Of a stretch of 64,000 nt of DNA, positions 1 through 8,794 are shown in pieces. The notes beneath the pieces were generated by a model. It saw only the letters and a program-made list of their open reading frames with translations, was not told the DNA's origin and did not search any database. Source of the stretch: SZUA-430 sp965227535 (GTDB lineage Bacteria; Pseudomonadota; Alphaproteobacteria; Micropepsales; Micropepsaceae); the NCBI GenBank assembly GCA_965227535.1, contig OZ245761.1:4278001-4342000 (forward strand). Direction: 5' to 3'. A program made the translations under genes and the position numbers. Each line of letters starts with the position of its first letter. The stretch's first letter is position 1.

Positions 1-591
1 GCACCGCAAGACGGCACGATCGTCGAAAAGCCCATCGTCGCCGGCATGCAGGCGGAGGAGGGCATGACGCTCTATCGCATCGCCGACCTGTCGAGCATCT
101 GGGTGATCGCCGAAGCGCCCGAGCAAGCCTTGGCGATCGCCCGGCCCGGTGCGACAGCGCGCATCGCGCTGAACGCGTTCCCGGGCAAGACGTTCGAAGG
201 CCAAGTGACCTTCGTCTACCCTGAAGTCGCGATGACGACGCGCACCACCAAGGTGCGCATCGAACTACCCAACGAGGAAGGGTTTTTCTTCCCGGGCATG
301 TTCGCCTCGGTCGAAGTAATGGCGCCCTCCGGCGACGCCGTTCTGACCGTACCTGACAGCGCACTCATCGACTCCGGTGCACGGCAAATCGTGCTCGTCG
401 CGCGTGGCGAGGGTCTGTTCGAACCCCGCGCGGTCACGGCGGGCCGGCGTGCGGTGGGCATGGTCGAGATTGTGGCGGGCCTCAAAGGAGACGAAACGGT
501 CGTCACGTCGGCGACATTCTTGATCGACGCCGAAAGCAATCTGCGCGCGGCGCTGCAAGGCTTTGCGGCGGACAAGGGAGCGACCCAATGA
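1..591 (+). CDS. cusB: RND efflux periplasmic adaptor, C-terminal part (CusB-like)
   Basis: Partial gene: the reading frame is open from base 1 and the start lies outside the window. The visible 196 residues carry the end of the barrel-sandwich (lipoyl-like) and beta-barrel regions and the membrane-proximal domain of a membrane fusion protein of the CusB/CzcB type. Such proteins sit in the periplasm and couple an inner-membrane RND pump to an outer-membrane channel; in CusB they also hand Cu(I)/Ag(I) to the pump. Segments such as FAGV-like FFPGMFASVEV and TVPDSALIDSG are typical of the family. It overlaps the following RND pump gene by ATGA, so the two are translationally coupled. The copper/silver assignment rests on the partner pump and the surrounding copper genes. 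The metal-binding methionines of the N-terminus are outside the window. Confidence 0.9.
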   Translation, partial: APQDGTIVEKPIVAGMQAEEGMTLYRIADLSSIWVIAEAPEQALAIARPGATARIALNAFPGKTFEGQVTFVYPEVAMTTRTTKVRIELPNEEGFFFPGMFASVEVMAPSGDAVLTVPDSALIDSGARQIVLVARGEGLFEPRAVTAGRRAVGMVEIVAGLKGDETVVTSATFLIDAESNLRAALQGFAADKGATQ

Positions 592-3500
592 TCGCCGCCG
601 TCATCCGTTGGTCGGCAGGCAACCTGCTGCTCGTGCTTGTGGGCGCGGCGCTTGCCACCTTCGCCGGCATTTATGCGCTCCTCACGACGCCCGTCGATGC
701 GATCCCCGATCTCTCGGACACGCAAGTCATCGTCTACACGGAGTATCCGGGCCAAGCGCCGCAAGTGGTCGAGGATCAGGTCACCTATCCGTTGACCACC
801 GCGATGTTGAGCGTGCCCAAGTCACGCGCCGTGCGTGGCTTCTCGTATTTCGGCGTCAGCTTCGTCTACGTCATTTTCGAGGACGGCACCGACCTCTATT
901 GGGCGCGCAGCCGCGTGCTCGAGTATCTGAACGCGGCCGCGCGCCGGTTGCCGGCCGGCGTAACGCCGACGCTCGGGCCGGACGCGACCGGCGTCGGCTG
1001 GGTCTACCAATACGCCATCGAGCACCCGACGCTCAATCTCGCGGAGACGCGTACGCTTCAGGATTGGTACGTCCGCTTCGCCGCCGCAAAGGCCTCAGGC
1101 GTAGCCGAAGTGTCGAGCGTCGGCGGCTTGGTCAAACAGTATAACGTCGTCGTCGATCCCAACCGCCTTCTGGCGCTGGGCTTGTCGCTCGACGACGTGC
1201 GAACAGCCATCGCGGGCAGCAACCGCGACGTCGGTGGACGGGTCGTCGAGCTCAGCGAAACCGAGCACGCGGTGCGCGGGCGAGGCTATCTGAAAAGCGC
1301 CGACGACATCGCGCAAATCATGTTGAAATCGATGGGCGGCGTGCCGGTCACGATCGGCGACGTGGCGCGCGTCGAAATCGGCCCCGATGAACGCCGCGGT
1401 GTCGCGGAACTGAACGGGGAAGGCGAGGTGACGTCCGGCATCGTCGCGCAGCGCCAGGGCGCCAACACCGTCGACGTGATCCAAGCGGCCAAGGCGGCTC
1501 TCGAAGGCGTCCTGCCCAGTCTGCCGGAAGGCACGCGCATCGTGCCGGTCTACGATCGCTCGGATCTGATTGAGCGCGCCATCGCAACGCTCGAGAGCAC
1601 GCTCGTCGAAGAAAGCATCATCGTTGCCCTCGTGTGCATCGTGTTCCTTCTGCACGTCCGCAGTGCCCTGGTTGCGATCATCATGCTGCCCATCGGCGTG
1701 TTGCTTGCCTTCGCCGGCATGAAGGCGCTGGGCCTCAGTTCCAACATCATGAGCCTGGGCGGTATTGCCATCGCCATCGGCGCCATGGTTGACGCGGCGA
1801 TCGTCATGATCGAAAACGCGCACAAGCACATCGAACGCATGAAGCCGGGCGAAAGCCGCACCCAAGCCGTGATCGACGCCGCCGTCGAAGTCGGCCCCTC
1901 GCTCTTCTTCAGTCTCCTGATCATCACGGTGTCGTTCCTGCCGATCTTTGCGCTGGAGGCGCAGGAGGGCCGACTGTTCCATCCGCTCGCCTTCACCAAG
2001 ACATTCGCTATGGCGGCGGCGGCGTCGTTGTCGGTAACGCTGGTTCCGGCGTTGATGGTGCTCTTCATCCGCGGCCGGATTCGCAACGAAAGCGAGAACC
2101 CGATCAACCGCGCGCTGATCGCATTCTATCGCCCGATCATCCGCGCCGTGCTGGATGCGCGCGTGCTGACGGTGGCTGTCGCGGTCGCCGTCCTCGCGGT
2201 CTCGGTCTGGCCGCTCACGCGTATCGGGTCGGAGTTTATGCCGACCTTGAACGAGGGCACGCTGCTCTACATGCCGACCACGCTGCCTGGCTTGTCGGTG
2301 ACCAAGGCCGGCGAGCTGCTTCAAACGCAGAACAAGATCATCAAGTCGTTTCCCGAAGTCGCCTCCGTCTTCGGCAAAGCCGGGCGCGCCTCGACGGCGA
2401 CCGATCCGGCGCCGCTCGAAATGTTCGAGACCGTCGTCAATCTGAAGCCCGAAAGCGAATGGCGGGCGGGTATGACGACCGACAAGCTGATCGCCGAAAT
2501 GGACGCCAGTCTGCAATTCCCTGGCGTCAGCAACGCCTGGACGATGCCGATCAAGGCCCGCATCGACATGCTTTCGACTGGTATCCGCACGCCGGTCGGC
2601 GTGAAGGTGATCGGCCGCTCGCTCGCCGACATCGAAATCGCCGCGCGCGAGATCGAACGCGTTCTGCGCACCGTGCCCGGCACCGCCAGCGCCTTCTCCG
2701 AGCGCATCGGCGGCGGCTACTACCTGACGATCGAGCCCGACCGCCGAGCGCTCGCGCGCTACGGCCTCAACGTCGATGACGTGCAAAACGTGATCGCGAT
2801 GGCATTGGGCGGCGAGACGGTGACCACCACGGTTGAGGGCCGCGAACGCTACGGCGTCACCATCCGCTATCCGCGTGACCTGCGCAGCGATCCACAAACG
2901 ATCGCACAGCAGGTGATCGTACCGATGGCGGGCGGCGGCGTGCCGATCGGCCAAGTCGCCCGCATCACGCTGGAGCAGGGACCGTCGACCATCCGAACCG
3001 AAGACGCGCAACTCGCAGCCTACGTCTTCGTCGACGTGCGCGACCGCGACCTCGGCGGCTACGTGGCCGAGGCGCGGGCCGTCGTCGCGCGCGACGTCAA
3101 GTTCCCGGCCGGCGTCTATCCGATTTGGAGCGGCCAGTTCGAGTATCTGGAACGTGCCCAGGCCAAACTGATGCTCGTCGTGCCGTTCACGTTGTTGATC
3201 ATTTTCCTGCTGCTCTACCTGAACTTCGGCCGCCTGACCGAGACGCTGATCGTCATGCTCTCGGTCCCGTTCGCGCTCGTCGGCGGCTTGTGGCTGATGT
3301 ACTGGTTGGGCTTCAATTTCTCGGTCGCCGTCGCCGTCGGGTTCATCGCCCTCGCCGGCGTCGCCGCCGAAACCGGTGTCGTGATGCTGATCTATCTCGA
3401 CGGCGCCTATCGCGCCCATGCCGCGCGCGCGGCCGGCGAAGGCTGCGGGCTGGCGCTCGCCGACATCAACGCCGCCGTCATGGAAGGCGCCGTGGAGCGC

Positions 3501-3728
3501 GTCCGACCGAAGCTCATGACCGTTACGGCGATCATGGCCGGGCTCCTGCCTATCATGTGGAGCACCGGTGCGGGCTCGGAGATCATGCAACGCATCGCGG
3601 TTCCTATGATTGGCGGGATGGCGTCGTCGACGGTGCTGACGCTCGTGGTCATTCCGGCGATCTACTCGTTGGTTAAAGGCGTTGCGCTCAAGCGGACTCT
3701 GGCGGCAACGGACCTTCGTACGGGATGA
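588..3728 (+). CDS. cusA: Heavy-metal RND efflux pump, CusA-like (Cu/Ag)
   Basis: Full-length (1046 residues) inner-membrane RND transporter of the heavy-metal efflux family. It uses the proton gradient to export metal from the periplasm and cytoplasm through the tripartite Cus complex. The N-terminal first helix, the TM4 segment GAMVDAAIVMIENAHKH near residue 400 (proton-relay region) and the closing helices are all present. The central segment RIDMLSTGIRTPVGVKV near residue 660 is the copper/silver-type signature and carries one of the metal-binding methionines known from CusA; CzcA pumps differ here. The start overlaps the adaptor stop by ATGA. The last 41 bp overlap the convergent ATP-grasp-like gene. 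No outer-membrane CusC channel follows it, so that gene is probably upstream of the window. Confidence 0.93.
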   Translation: MIAAVIRWSAGNLLLVLVGAALATFAGIYALLTTPVDAIPDLSDTQVIVYTEYPGQAPQVVEDQVTYPLTTAMLSVPKSRAVRGFSYFGVSFVYVIFEDGTDLYWARSRVLEYLNAAARRLPAGVTPTLGPDATGVGWVYQYAIEHPTLNLAETRTLQDWYVRFAAAKASGVAEVSSVGGLVKQYNVVVDPNRLLALGLSLDDVRTAIAGSNRDVGGRVVELSETEHAVRGRGYLKSADDIAQIMLKSMGGVPVTIGDVARVEIGPDERRGVAELNGEGEVTSGIVAQRQGANTVDVIQAAKAALEGVLPSLPEGTRIVPVYDRSDLIERAIATLESTLVEESIIVALVCIVFLLHVRSALVAIIMLPIGVLLAFAGMKALGLSSNIMSLGGIAIAIGAMVDAAIVMIENAHKHIERMKPGESRTQAVIDAAVEVGPSLFFSLLIITVSFLPIFALEAQEGRLFHPLAFTKTFAMAAAASLSVTLVPALMVLFIRGRIRNESENPINRALIAFYRPIIRAVLDARVLTVAVAVAVLAVSVWPLTRIGSEFMPTLNEGTLLYMPTTLPGLSVTKAGELLQTQNKIIKSFPEVASVFGKAGRASTATDPAPLEMFETVVNLKPESEWRAGMTTDKLIAEMDASLQFPGVSNAWTMPIKARIDMLSTGIRTPVGVKVIGRSLADIEIAAREIERVLRTVPGTASAFSERIGGGYYLTIEPDRRALARYGLNVDDVQNVIAMALGGETVTTTVEGRERYGVTIRYPRDLRSDPQTIAQQVIVPMAGGGVPIGQVARITLEQGPSTIRTEDAQLAAYVFVDVRDRDLGGYVAEARAVVARDVKFPAGVYPIWSGQFEYLERAQAKLMLVVPFTLLIIFLLLYLNFGRLTETLIVMLSVPFALVGGLWLMYWLGFNFSVAVAVGFIALAGVAAETGVVMLIYLDGAYRAHAARAAGEGCGLALADINAAVMEGAVERVRPKLMTVTAIMAGLLPIMWSTGAGSEIMQRIAVPMIGGMASSTVLTLVVIPAIYSLVKGVALKRTLAATDLRTG

Positions 3729-5040
3729 GCACGGGCGTGTCGGACGCGATGAGTACCGGAGCGAAGCCTCCACCTGGCGTGCGCATGTTCGTCGTCTGGC
3801 CTTGATAGAGCCGTGCGGCCGCAAGCAGGATGGCCCCGGCGTACGTGTAAAGGCGCAAGTCGACTTTTAGGTCTGCGCGGGCTTGATCGCGTTCGATCCC
3901 GCGGGTGCTTGGCGCGGCGTAGGATTGCGCCACATAGTCGCCCACGGCAATGTCAGCCCAAACTTTTCGGGTGATCTTGTCCCCTCGGTATGCAGCCTTG
4001 CTGCCGTGGCCTCTCGCTGGTTTGAAGAATAGTGCGTTGCGGCGATTCCACAGATCATCAGAATTGGTCGGGGAGACCAGGACTGTCTTTGGCACCGACG
4101 CCAAAAGAACGTCGACATGCTGGCTAGGCAATCCCCATTTCCTAAGCCGATCGGCGTCGGACAGAAGGGTCAGATTGCGTTTGTCGGCCAACAAGGCATG
4201 CACTCGCGGATTGGGCGTTACGACGGCGCCGCCGCTTAAATAAGCGGCTTGCAATGCCGCGTGCTGAGGCGCCTCAAGCGCGAAGTCGACCAGGCGGTTG
4301 TAAACGAGGTCGATCGATTGCCCTCGATGCGTCAGTCGATTTCGATCCCAGAGCAACTCTCGCGCATCGGCGATAAGGGTCGTGATCCCTTGCCTTTCGA
4401 GCAGTGCTTTCGCTAGTTTGAATTCCGGAAGGAGGAATTGCTCCTCCGGTGCGTCATCGATGATGGCGACGACGGACGGACGCCCCGAGCCCCTTTGTAG
4501 GCGCCACTCCGCGACAAACATATCGAGGACCCTCGTGTCGAAATCATCGGCGGGCGAGACGTCGAATGCCATTCGAACCTGTTCGCAGCACGCGCGCTGA
4601 GCGCGGCCGGAAACCGCGTTGAGAAAGGCGCCGCCGGCATTCGTGTTCACTTCGATCAGTTGTGGGCCCTGGGGCGTCACATGAAAGTCGTAGCCCATGA
4701 GCGCACCGGCGAGATCAAAATCCAGCCTAGAAATCTCCGATGCCCACGACAGGCTCTCGGTTCGATACGCGGGCAGGCGGGACGCCGCTTCAACGGCCTG
4801 GACCACTTTCTCCATCTCACTCAGGACACGCGCCGGGACAAAGACGGGGACGTTGGAAAACAGCGTCGCGTGGGTTTCAGCTAGGCTCTTGGCAAAGCCT
4901 GCGATACCAACTTCGCGATCCAACGCGGCCGACAGCATGGCGCGGTCCAAGGTGATGCAGAAGCAGCCGCGATTTAATCGCTCCGCCTCGGTGCCGTCGC
5001 CTACGCGACAAGAATTTGGTGTTTCTGAACTTGTGACCAC
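3688..5040 (-). CDS. ATP-grasp-like protein of unknown substrate
   Basis: About 450 residues and probably cytoplasmic. I recognise an ATP-grasp style layout: LIEVNTNAGGAFLNAV in the N-terminal half (acidic and Asn metal ligands) and FFKPARGHGSKAAYRGDK in the C-terminal half (a Lys/Arg nucleotide-binding strand). The order is circularly permuted compared with classic glutathione-synthetase folds. The exact substrate cannot be read; ligation of an amino acid or small peptide is the family theme. I chose a GTG start at 5040 because it shares one base with the TAG stop of the upstream membrane-protein gene (TAGTG), which suggests coupling; an upstream in-frame start at 5106 would lie inside that gene. 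Its 3' end overlaps the convergent cusA by 41 bp. Function is unassigned. Confidence 0.7.
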   Translation of the reverse strand: MVTSSETPNSCRVGDGTEAERLNRGCFCITLDRAMLSAALDREVGIAGFAKSLAETHATLFSNVPVFVPARVLSEMEKVVQAVEAASRLPAYRTESLSWASEISRLDFDLAGALMGYDFHVTPQGPQLIEVNTNAGGAFLNAVSGRAQRACCEQVRMAFDVSPADDFDTRVLDMFVAEWRLQRGSGRPSVVAIIDDAPEEQFLLPEFKLAKALLERQGITTLIADARELLWDRNRLTHRGQSIDLVYNRLVDFALEAPQHAALQAAYLSGGAVVTPNPRVHALLADKRNLTLLSDADRLRKWGLPSQHVDVLLASVPKTVLVSPTNSDDLWNRRNALFFKPARGHGSKAAYRGDKITRKVWADIAVGDYVAQSYAAPSTRGIERDQARADLKVDLRLYTYAGAILLAAARLYQGQTTNMRTPGGGFAPVLIASDTPVLIPYEGPLPPESA

Positions 5041-5471
5041 TATCGCCCCGCGACATAGAGGGCGAGGCTGCCAAGCCAGACCAACGTTGGCGCGAGCAGC
5101 AACCATTTGAAATCGGAATCCAGCGCAAAGTTAGTTGCGCTCATGAGCGCAACCGTAAGCGCGCCAGCAAACGCGAGGGCCCATGACGTGCCTTGCAACC
5201 GCAACGGCACAGCTTTGATAGCAACGAACACGGTGAGCACCCCGGCGCCTGCCATGAACCCGCCCATGACTGTGAACACGTTTTCCAACCAACCCTCAAG
5301 ACCAGGAACAGCGGCGCGTATCTGTGCGAGGGTCGCACCCAAGAAGCGCAGATCTTCAGGCAATAGTGGCGGCCGCAGAACGACGAAATAGAGACCCAGA
5401 CCCACGAGCCAGACTCCACAAGCGATGAGCATCCATGTCGAGACCTGGCGATTTCTGCTGACAGCGTTCAT
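5040..5471 (-). CDS. Four-helix membrane protein of unknown function
   Basis: 143 residues with four strongly hydrophobic segments, beginning WMLIACGVWLVGLGLYFVVL and ending in a helix just before the stop. It is therefore an inner-membrane protein. I recognise no conserved domain. The frame is open further upstream to 5738, but that part would overlap the divergent gene on the other strand and is not coding-like, so the ATG at 5471 (MNAVSRNRQ) is preferred. Its stop overlaps the start of the ATP-grasp-like gene by one base, so the two are likely co-expressed. That pairing is the only clue to its role. The divergent neighbour at 5586 is also a four-helix protein. Confidence 0.65.
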   Translation of the reverse strand: MNAVSRNRQVSTWMLIACGVWLVGLGLYFVVLRPPLLPEDLRFLGATLAQIRAAVPGLEGWLENVFTVMGGFMAGAGVLTVFVAIKAVPLRLQGTSWALAFAGALTVALMSATNFALDSDFKWLLLAPTLVWLGSLALYVAGR

Positions 5472-5585
5472 GATCTTGATGTCCAAGGCAGGGGCTAACG
5501 CGCGTTTTGGCTTCAGGCTGAGGTTCAGGCTACACTTTTTGTGGCAACATCCCTCATCGACAAACGCGACGCACCGAAAAGGCCT

Positions 5586-6041
5586 ATGACGATTGGACCA
5601 AGCGAGTGGTTGACTGGGTTGCGCAGCATACTGCTCGCTTCGGCGCTCGGCCATCTTGCTTGGGAAATCGTCCAGCTTCCACTCTACACGATTTGGTTCG
5701 AAGGCACGCCGACCGAGATCGTATTTGCGATCGCCCACTGCACGGGCGGCGATCTCTTGATCACCACGTCGGCGCTCGTGGCCGCGTTGCTGGTGTTCGG
5801 GCGCGATTGGCCCACTGACCGGGTTGCCTATCGCAATGTGATGATCGCGGTGATCGTGCTCGGCGTGGGTTACACCATCTTCAGCGAATGGCTGAATGTG
5901 AACGTGCGCGGCGCGTGGGCATATGGTCCTTGGATGCCCCGCATCCCTCCGCTCGGCACGGGACTAACACCACTTCTGCAATGGATCGTCGTGCCGGCGG
6001 GCGTCTTTCTACTTGTGCGGCGGCGCGTGGTTTTTCACTAG
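5586..6041 (+). CDS. Four-helix membrane protein of unknown function
   Basis: 151 residues with four predicted membrane helices. Conserved-looking polar residues sit inside and between them (HLAWEIVQLPLYT, IAHCTGGDLLITT, SEWLNVNVRGAWAYGPWMP). I do not recognise a named family. The ATG at 5586 is preceded by AAAAGG at good spacing; a GTG at 5541 in the same frame has no ribosome-binding site. The gene is divergent from the ATP-grasp/membrane pair, and its last four bases overlap the convergent gene that follows. The Trp/Glu/His residues in the first helix and the SEWLNV motif could line a cofactor or substrate pocket, but that is speculation. Confidence 0.7.
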   Translation: MTIGPSEWLTGLRSILLASALGHLAWEIVQLPLYTIWFEGTPTEIVFAIAHCTGGDLLITTSALVAALLVFGRDWPTDRVAYRNVMIAVIVLGVGYTIFSEWLNVNVRGAWAYGPWMPRIPPLGTGLTPLLQWIVVPAGVFLLVRRRVVFH

Positions 6042-6361
6042 CGCCACAACAGTTGGGCTGCAATCGCGGCCAGCAGCGCGGCCAAAATGATCCAGCAAGC
6101 CCAATAGAGAGCCTCCGCCCACCATAGACGCGGCGCGCCGCTTTCAAGCCGGTGTTTGTCGAGCATGCCCCAAACGTGCAGTGCTCCGCCGATGAGCAAT
6201 AGCCAGATGGCCCAGCCTTGCGTTTCGGCCGGTAGCAACATGCCGATGCCGGCACCGAGAACGCCTGCACCGGCGGATGATGTCAGGTCGGCAATCTTCC
6301 ACCGCTTGCGCTCGCTGACCGGCACGACATTGAAACCATCGTGCTTTTGAGAGTCGTTCAT
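6038..6361 (-). CDS. Small two-to-three-helix membrane protein downstream of copA
   Basis: 107 residues. The N-terminal soluble stretch (MNDSQKHDGFNVVPVSERKRW) is followed by hydrophobic segments around residues 30-50, 55-70 and 80-105, ending LLWR at the C-terminus. The start at 6361 lies 13 bp downstream of the copA ATPase stop on the same strand, so it is probably co-transcribed with the copper exporter. Longer in-frame starts would run into copA. I recognise no domain. Short membrane proteins of this kind often accompany copper ATPases, but no function is established for this one. It overlaps the convergent gene by 4 bp. Confidence 0.7.
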   Translation of the reverse strand: MNDSQKHDGFNVVPVSERKRWKIADLTSSAGAGVLGAGIGMLLPAETQGWAIWLLLIGGALHVWGMLDKHRLESGAPRLWWAEALYWACWIILAALLAAIAAQLLWR

Positions 6362-6374
6362 GTCGTCGGCGCTC

Positions 6375-8726
6375 CTACAGGTGCGCCGCGCGAAGGCGTA
6401 GCGAATTCGCAATCACGCTTACAGAACTGAGCGCCATTGCCGCCGCCGCGATGATCGGGCTCAAGAGGACGCCGAGCACGGGGTAAAGCACGCCCGCCGC
6501 GATCGGCACCCCGGCGGCGTTGTAGATGAACGCGAAGAACAAGTTCTGGCGGATGTTGCGCATCACCTGGCGCGACAGGCGTCGCGCCCGCAGGATGCCG
6601 GAAAGGTCGCCCTTGACCAGCGTGACCCCGGCGCTCTCGATCGCGACATCCGTGCCCGTTCCCATCGCGATGCCGACATCCGCGGCAGCGAGCGCTGGTG
6701 CGTCGTTGACGCCGTCTCCGGCCATGGCGACAACCCGGCCTTCGGCGCGCAGCTTTTCGACGATCTCGCTCTTTTGTTCGGGCAGCACGTCAGCGCGAAC
6801 ATCTTCGATGCCGAGCTTGCGCGCCACGGCCTGAGCCGTCGTGCGGTTGTCGCCCGTCACCATGACGATGTGGATGCCGTCGGCTTTGAGTGCCGCGATA
6901 GCGTCCGCGGTGGTCGCCTTGATCGGATCGGCGACAGCGATAACGCCGGCGGGCTTGCCGTCAAGCACAACGAACATCGCCGTCGCGCCCTCCGCGCGGA
7001 GCTTCTCCGCAACGGGCTCCAGTTCGGCGGACTTGACGCCCAGGGCGGCGACAAGCTTCGCGTTGCCGATCGCTGCGACCTTGCCTTCGATCGCGCCGGT
7101 TACGCCTTTGCCGGTGATCGACTCGAAACGCTCCACCGCCGGCAACGTGAGTTTTGCATCTTCCGCGGCCCGCACGATCGCCGCAGCGAGCGGATGCTCG
7201 CTCGATTTTTCCAATGCGGCCGCGATGCCTAGGATCTCATCGCTCGAAAGACCGGCGACGGTTTCGACAGCCACGACCTTGGGCTTGCCTTCGGTCAGCG
7301 TCCCGGTCTTGTCGACGATTAGCGTATCGATCTTCTCCAACCGTTCGAGCGCTTCCGCGTTCTTGATCAGGACGCCCGCCTGGGCGCCGCGCCCGACGCC
7401 GACCATGATCGACATCGGAGTCGCAAGACCCAGCGCGCAGGGGCACGCGATGATCAACACGGAGACTGCAGCGATCAGACCGAAGCTGAATCGCGGTTCG
7501 GGACCCCAGATCGACCAAACGACAAAAGCGATCGCGGCGACCCCAATGACAACGGGCACGAACCATCCAGAGACTTGATCGGCCAGTCTCTGAATAGGCG
7601 CCCGGCTGCGCTGGGCCTTTGCCACGAGCTCGACGATGCGCGCCAGCATCGTGTCGCGCCCCACTTTCTGTGCTTCCATCACGAAGGCGCCGGTCTGATT
7701 GATCGTGCCGCCGATCACGCGGTCGCCTTGCGTCTTCGCGACCGGGATTGGCTCGCCGGTGACCATCGATTCATCCACGTTGCTGCGCCCTTCGGCCACG
7801 ACGCCATCGACCGGCACCCCTTCGCCGGGACGAACGCGCAAACGATCGCCGACGTGAACCTGGTCGAGGCTGACATCTTCGTCAGTGCCGTCGGTGCGGA
7901 CGCGACGCGCGGTTTTGGGCGCGAGGTCGAGAAGAGCGCGGATCGCACCGCCCGTCGTTTCCCGCGCACGCAGTTCGAGAACTTGTCCGAGCAGCACCAA
8001 AACAGTGATTGCCGCAGCCGCTTCGAAATAGACGGCGACGGCGCCTTCCATGCCGCGAAACGCGGCAGGGAAGATTTGTGGGAATACCGTCGCGATCACG
8101 CTGTAGCCCCACGCGATGCCGACGCCCATCGCGATCAGCGTGAACATGTTGAGACTACGGTTGACGAGCGACTGCCAGCCCCGGACGAAGAACGGCCACC
8201 CGCCCCATAGCACAACTGGGGTGGCGAGAACGAGCTGCAGCCAATTGTTCAGGACGTTGCTTAGAACGGTGTGCAAATCGGTGAGGTGAGCGCCCATCTC
8301 GAGGGCGACGACCGGCACCGTGAGTGCCGTGCCGATCCACATGCGCCGCGTCATGTCGAGAAGCTCTGCGCTCGGTCCATGTTCCGCCTCGGCGGCATTT
8401 TCAGGTTCCAATGCCATGCCGCAGATCGGACATGATCCCGGTCCAACTTGTCGGATCTGGGGATGCATGGGGCAGGTGTAGATTGTGCCGGGCTTGGGGG
8501 CGGGCTCGACGGCCTTTGCCGACGGCCTGAGATAGGCGCTCGGGTCGGCGATGAACTTCTCGCGACAACGCGCCGAGCAGAAATGGTGAGATTTGCCGCC
8601 ATGCTCGGCGTGGTGTGGTGTCGTGCTAGGATCGACCATCATGCCGCAAACCGGGTCGCGCGCTGTCTTGGTGCCTTGCGCCGCGCTTTTGCCGGAGTGA
8701 GCGGAATGATCGTGGTGATCGGTCAT
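6375..8726 (-). CDS. copA: Cu(I)-exporting P1B-type ATPase with N-terminal YHS and metal-binding domains
   Basis: 783-residue inner-membrane ATPase that pumps Cu(I) (or Ag(I)) from the cytoplasm to the periplasm. From the N-terminus it has a His-rich tail, a YHS domain (DPVCGMMVDP ... HHFCSARCREKF, residues 25-70) and a second Cys/Met metal-binding module (YTCPMHP ... CPICGMALEPE). These replace the usual CxxC HMA domains. They are followed by the P1B core: CPC in ACPCALGLATP near residue 429, the phosphorylation site DKTGT near 471, the HP motif SEHPLA, and GDGVNDAPAL near 672. The last helices carry YNxxxxP and MALSSVSV, as expected for the Cu(I) subclass. ATG at 8726 is preferred over an upstream TTG at 8750. 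It is transcribed divergently from csoR across a shared operator. Confidence 0.95.
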   Translation of the reverse strand: MTDHHDHSAHSGKSAAQGTKTARDPVCGMMVDPSTTPHHAEHGGKSHHFCSARCREKFIADPSAYLRPSAKAVEPAPKPGTIYTCPMHPQIRQVGPGSCPICGMALEPENAAEAEHGPSAELLDMTRRMWIGTALTVPVVALEMGAHLTDLHTVLSNVLNNWLQLVLATPVVLWGGWPFFVRGWQSLVNRSLNMFTLIAMGVGIAWGYSVIATVFPQIFPAAFRGMEGAVAVYFEAAAAITVLVLLGQVLELRARETTGGAIRALLDLAPKTARRVRTDGTDEDVSLDQVHVGDRLRVRPGEGVPVDGVVAEGRSNVDESMVTGEPIPVAKTQGDRVIGGTINQTGAFVMEAQKVGRDTMLARIVELVAKAQRSRAPIQRLADQVSGWFVPVVIGVAAIAFVVWSIWGPEPRFSFGLIAAVSVLIIACPCALGLATPMSIMVGVGRGAQAGVLIKNAEALERLEKIDTLIVDKTGTLTEGKPKVVAVETVAGLSSDEILGIAAALEKSSEHPLAAAIVRAAEDAKLTLPAVERFESITGKGVTGAIEGKVAAIGNAKLVAALGVKSAELEPVAEKLRAEGATAMFVVLDGKPAGVIAVADPIKATTADAIAALKADGIHIVMVTGDNRTTAQAVARKLGIEDVRADVLPEQKSEIVEKLRAEGRVVAMAGDGVNDAPALAAADVGIAMGTGTDVAIESAGVTLVKGDLSGILRARRLSRQVMRNIRQNLFFAFIYNAAGVPIAAGVLYPVLGVLLSPIIAAAAMALSSVSVIANSLRLRAAHL

Positions 8727-8759
8727 GTTCGGACTTTCGCGCTTGTTCAACCAACCCCA

Positions 8760-8791
8760 TTGATAGATATACCCCTAGGGGGTATAGTCAA
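8760..8791. promoter_or_regulatory. Divergent copA/csoR promoter with CsoR-type operator
   Basis: A 19-bp dyad TATACCCCTAGGGGGTATA (8768-8786) matches the style of known CsoR operators (A/T flanks around C-tract/G-tract arms). It fills the spacer of a good sigma70 promoter for csoR: TTGATA at 8760-8765, 17 bp, TATAGT at 8783-8788. On the other strand TTGACT (8791-8786) could serve as the -35 element for copA. Repressor bound here would block both promoters. Expected transcription of csoR starts at or next to its ATG (8795), so the mRNA would be leaderless. Site and spacing are seen directly; CsoR binding is inferred. Confidence 0.85.
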
Positions 8792-8794
8792 CCC

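Noticed and set aside
1095..3824. A 909-codon open frame on the minus strand opposite cusA
   Set aside because: It is the antisense shadow of a GC-rich pump gene: Arg/His/Asp-rich translation with no recognisable fold, while the plus strand encodes a complete CusA.
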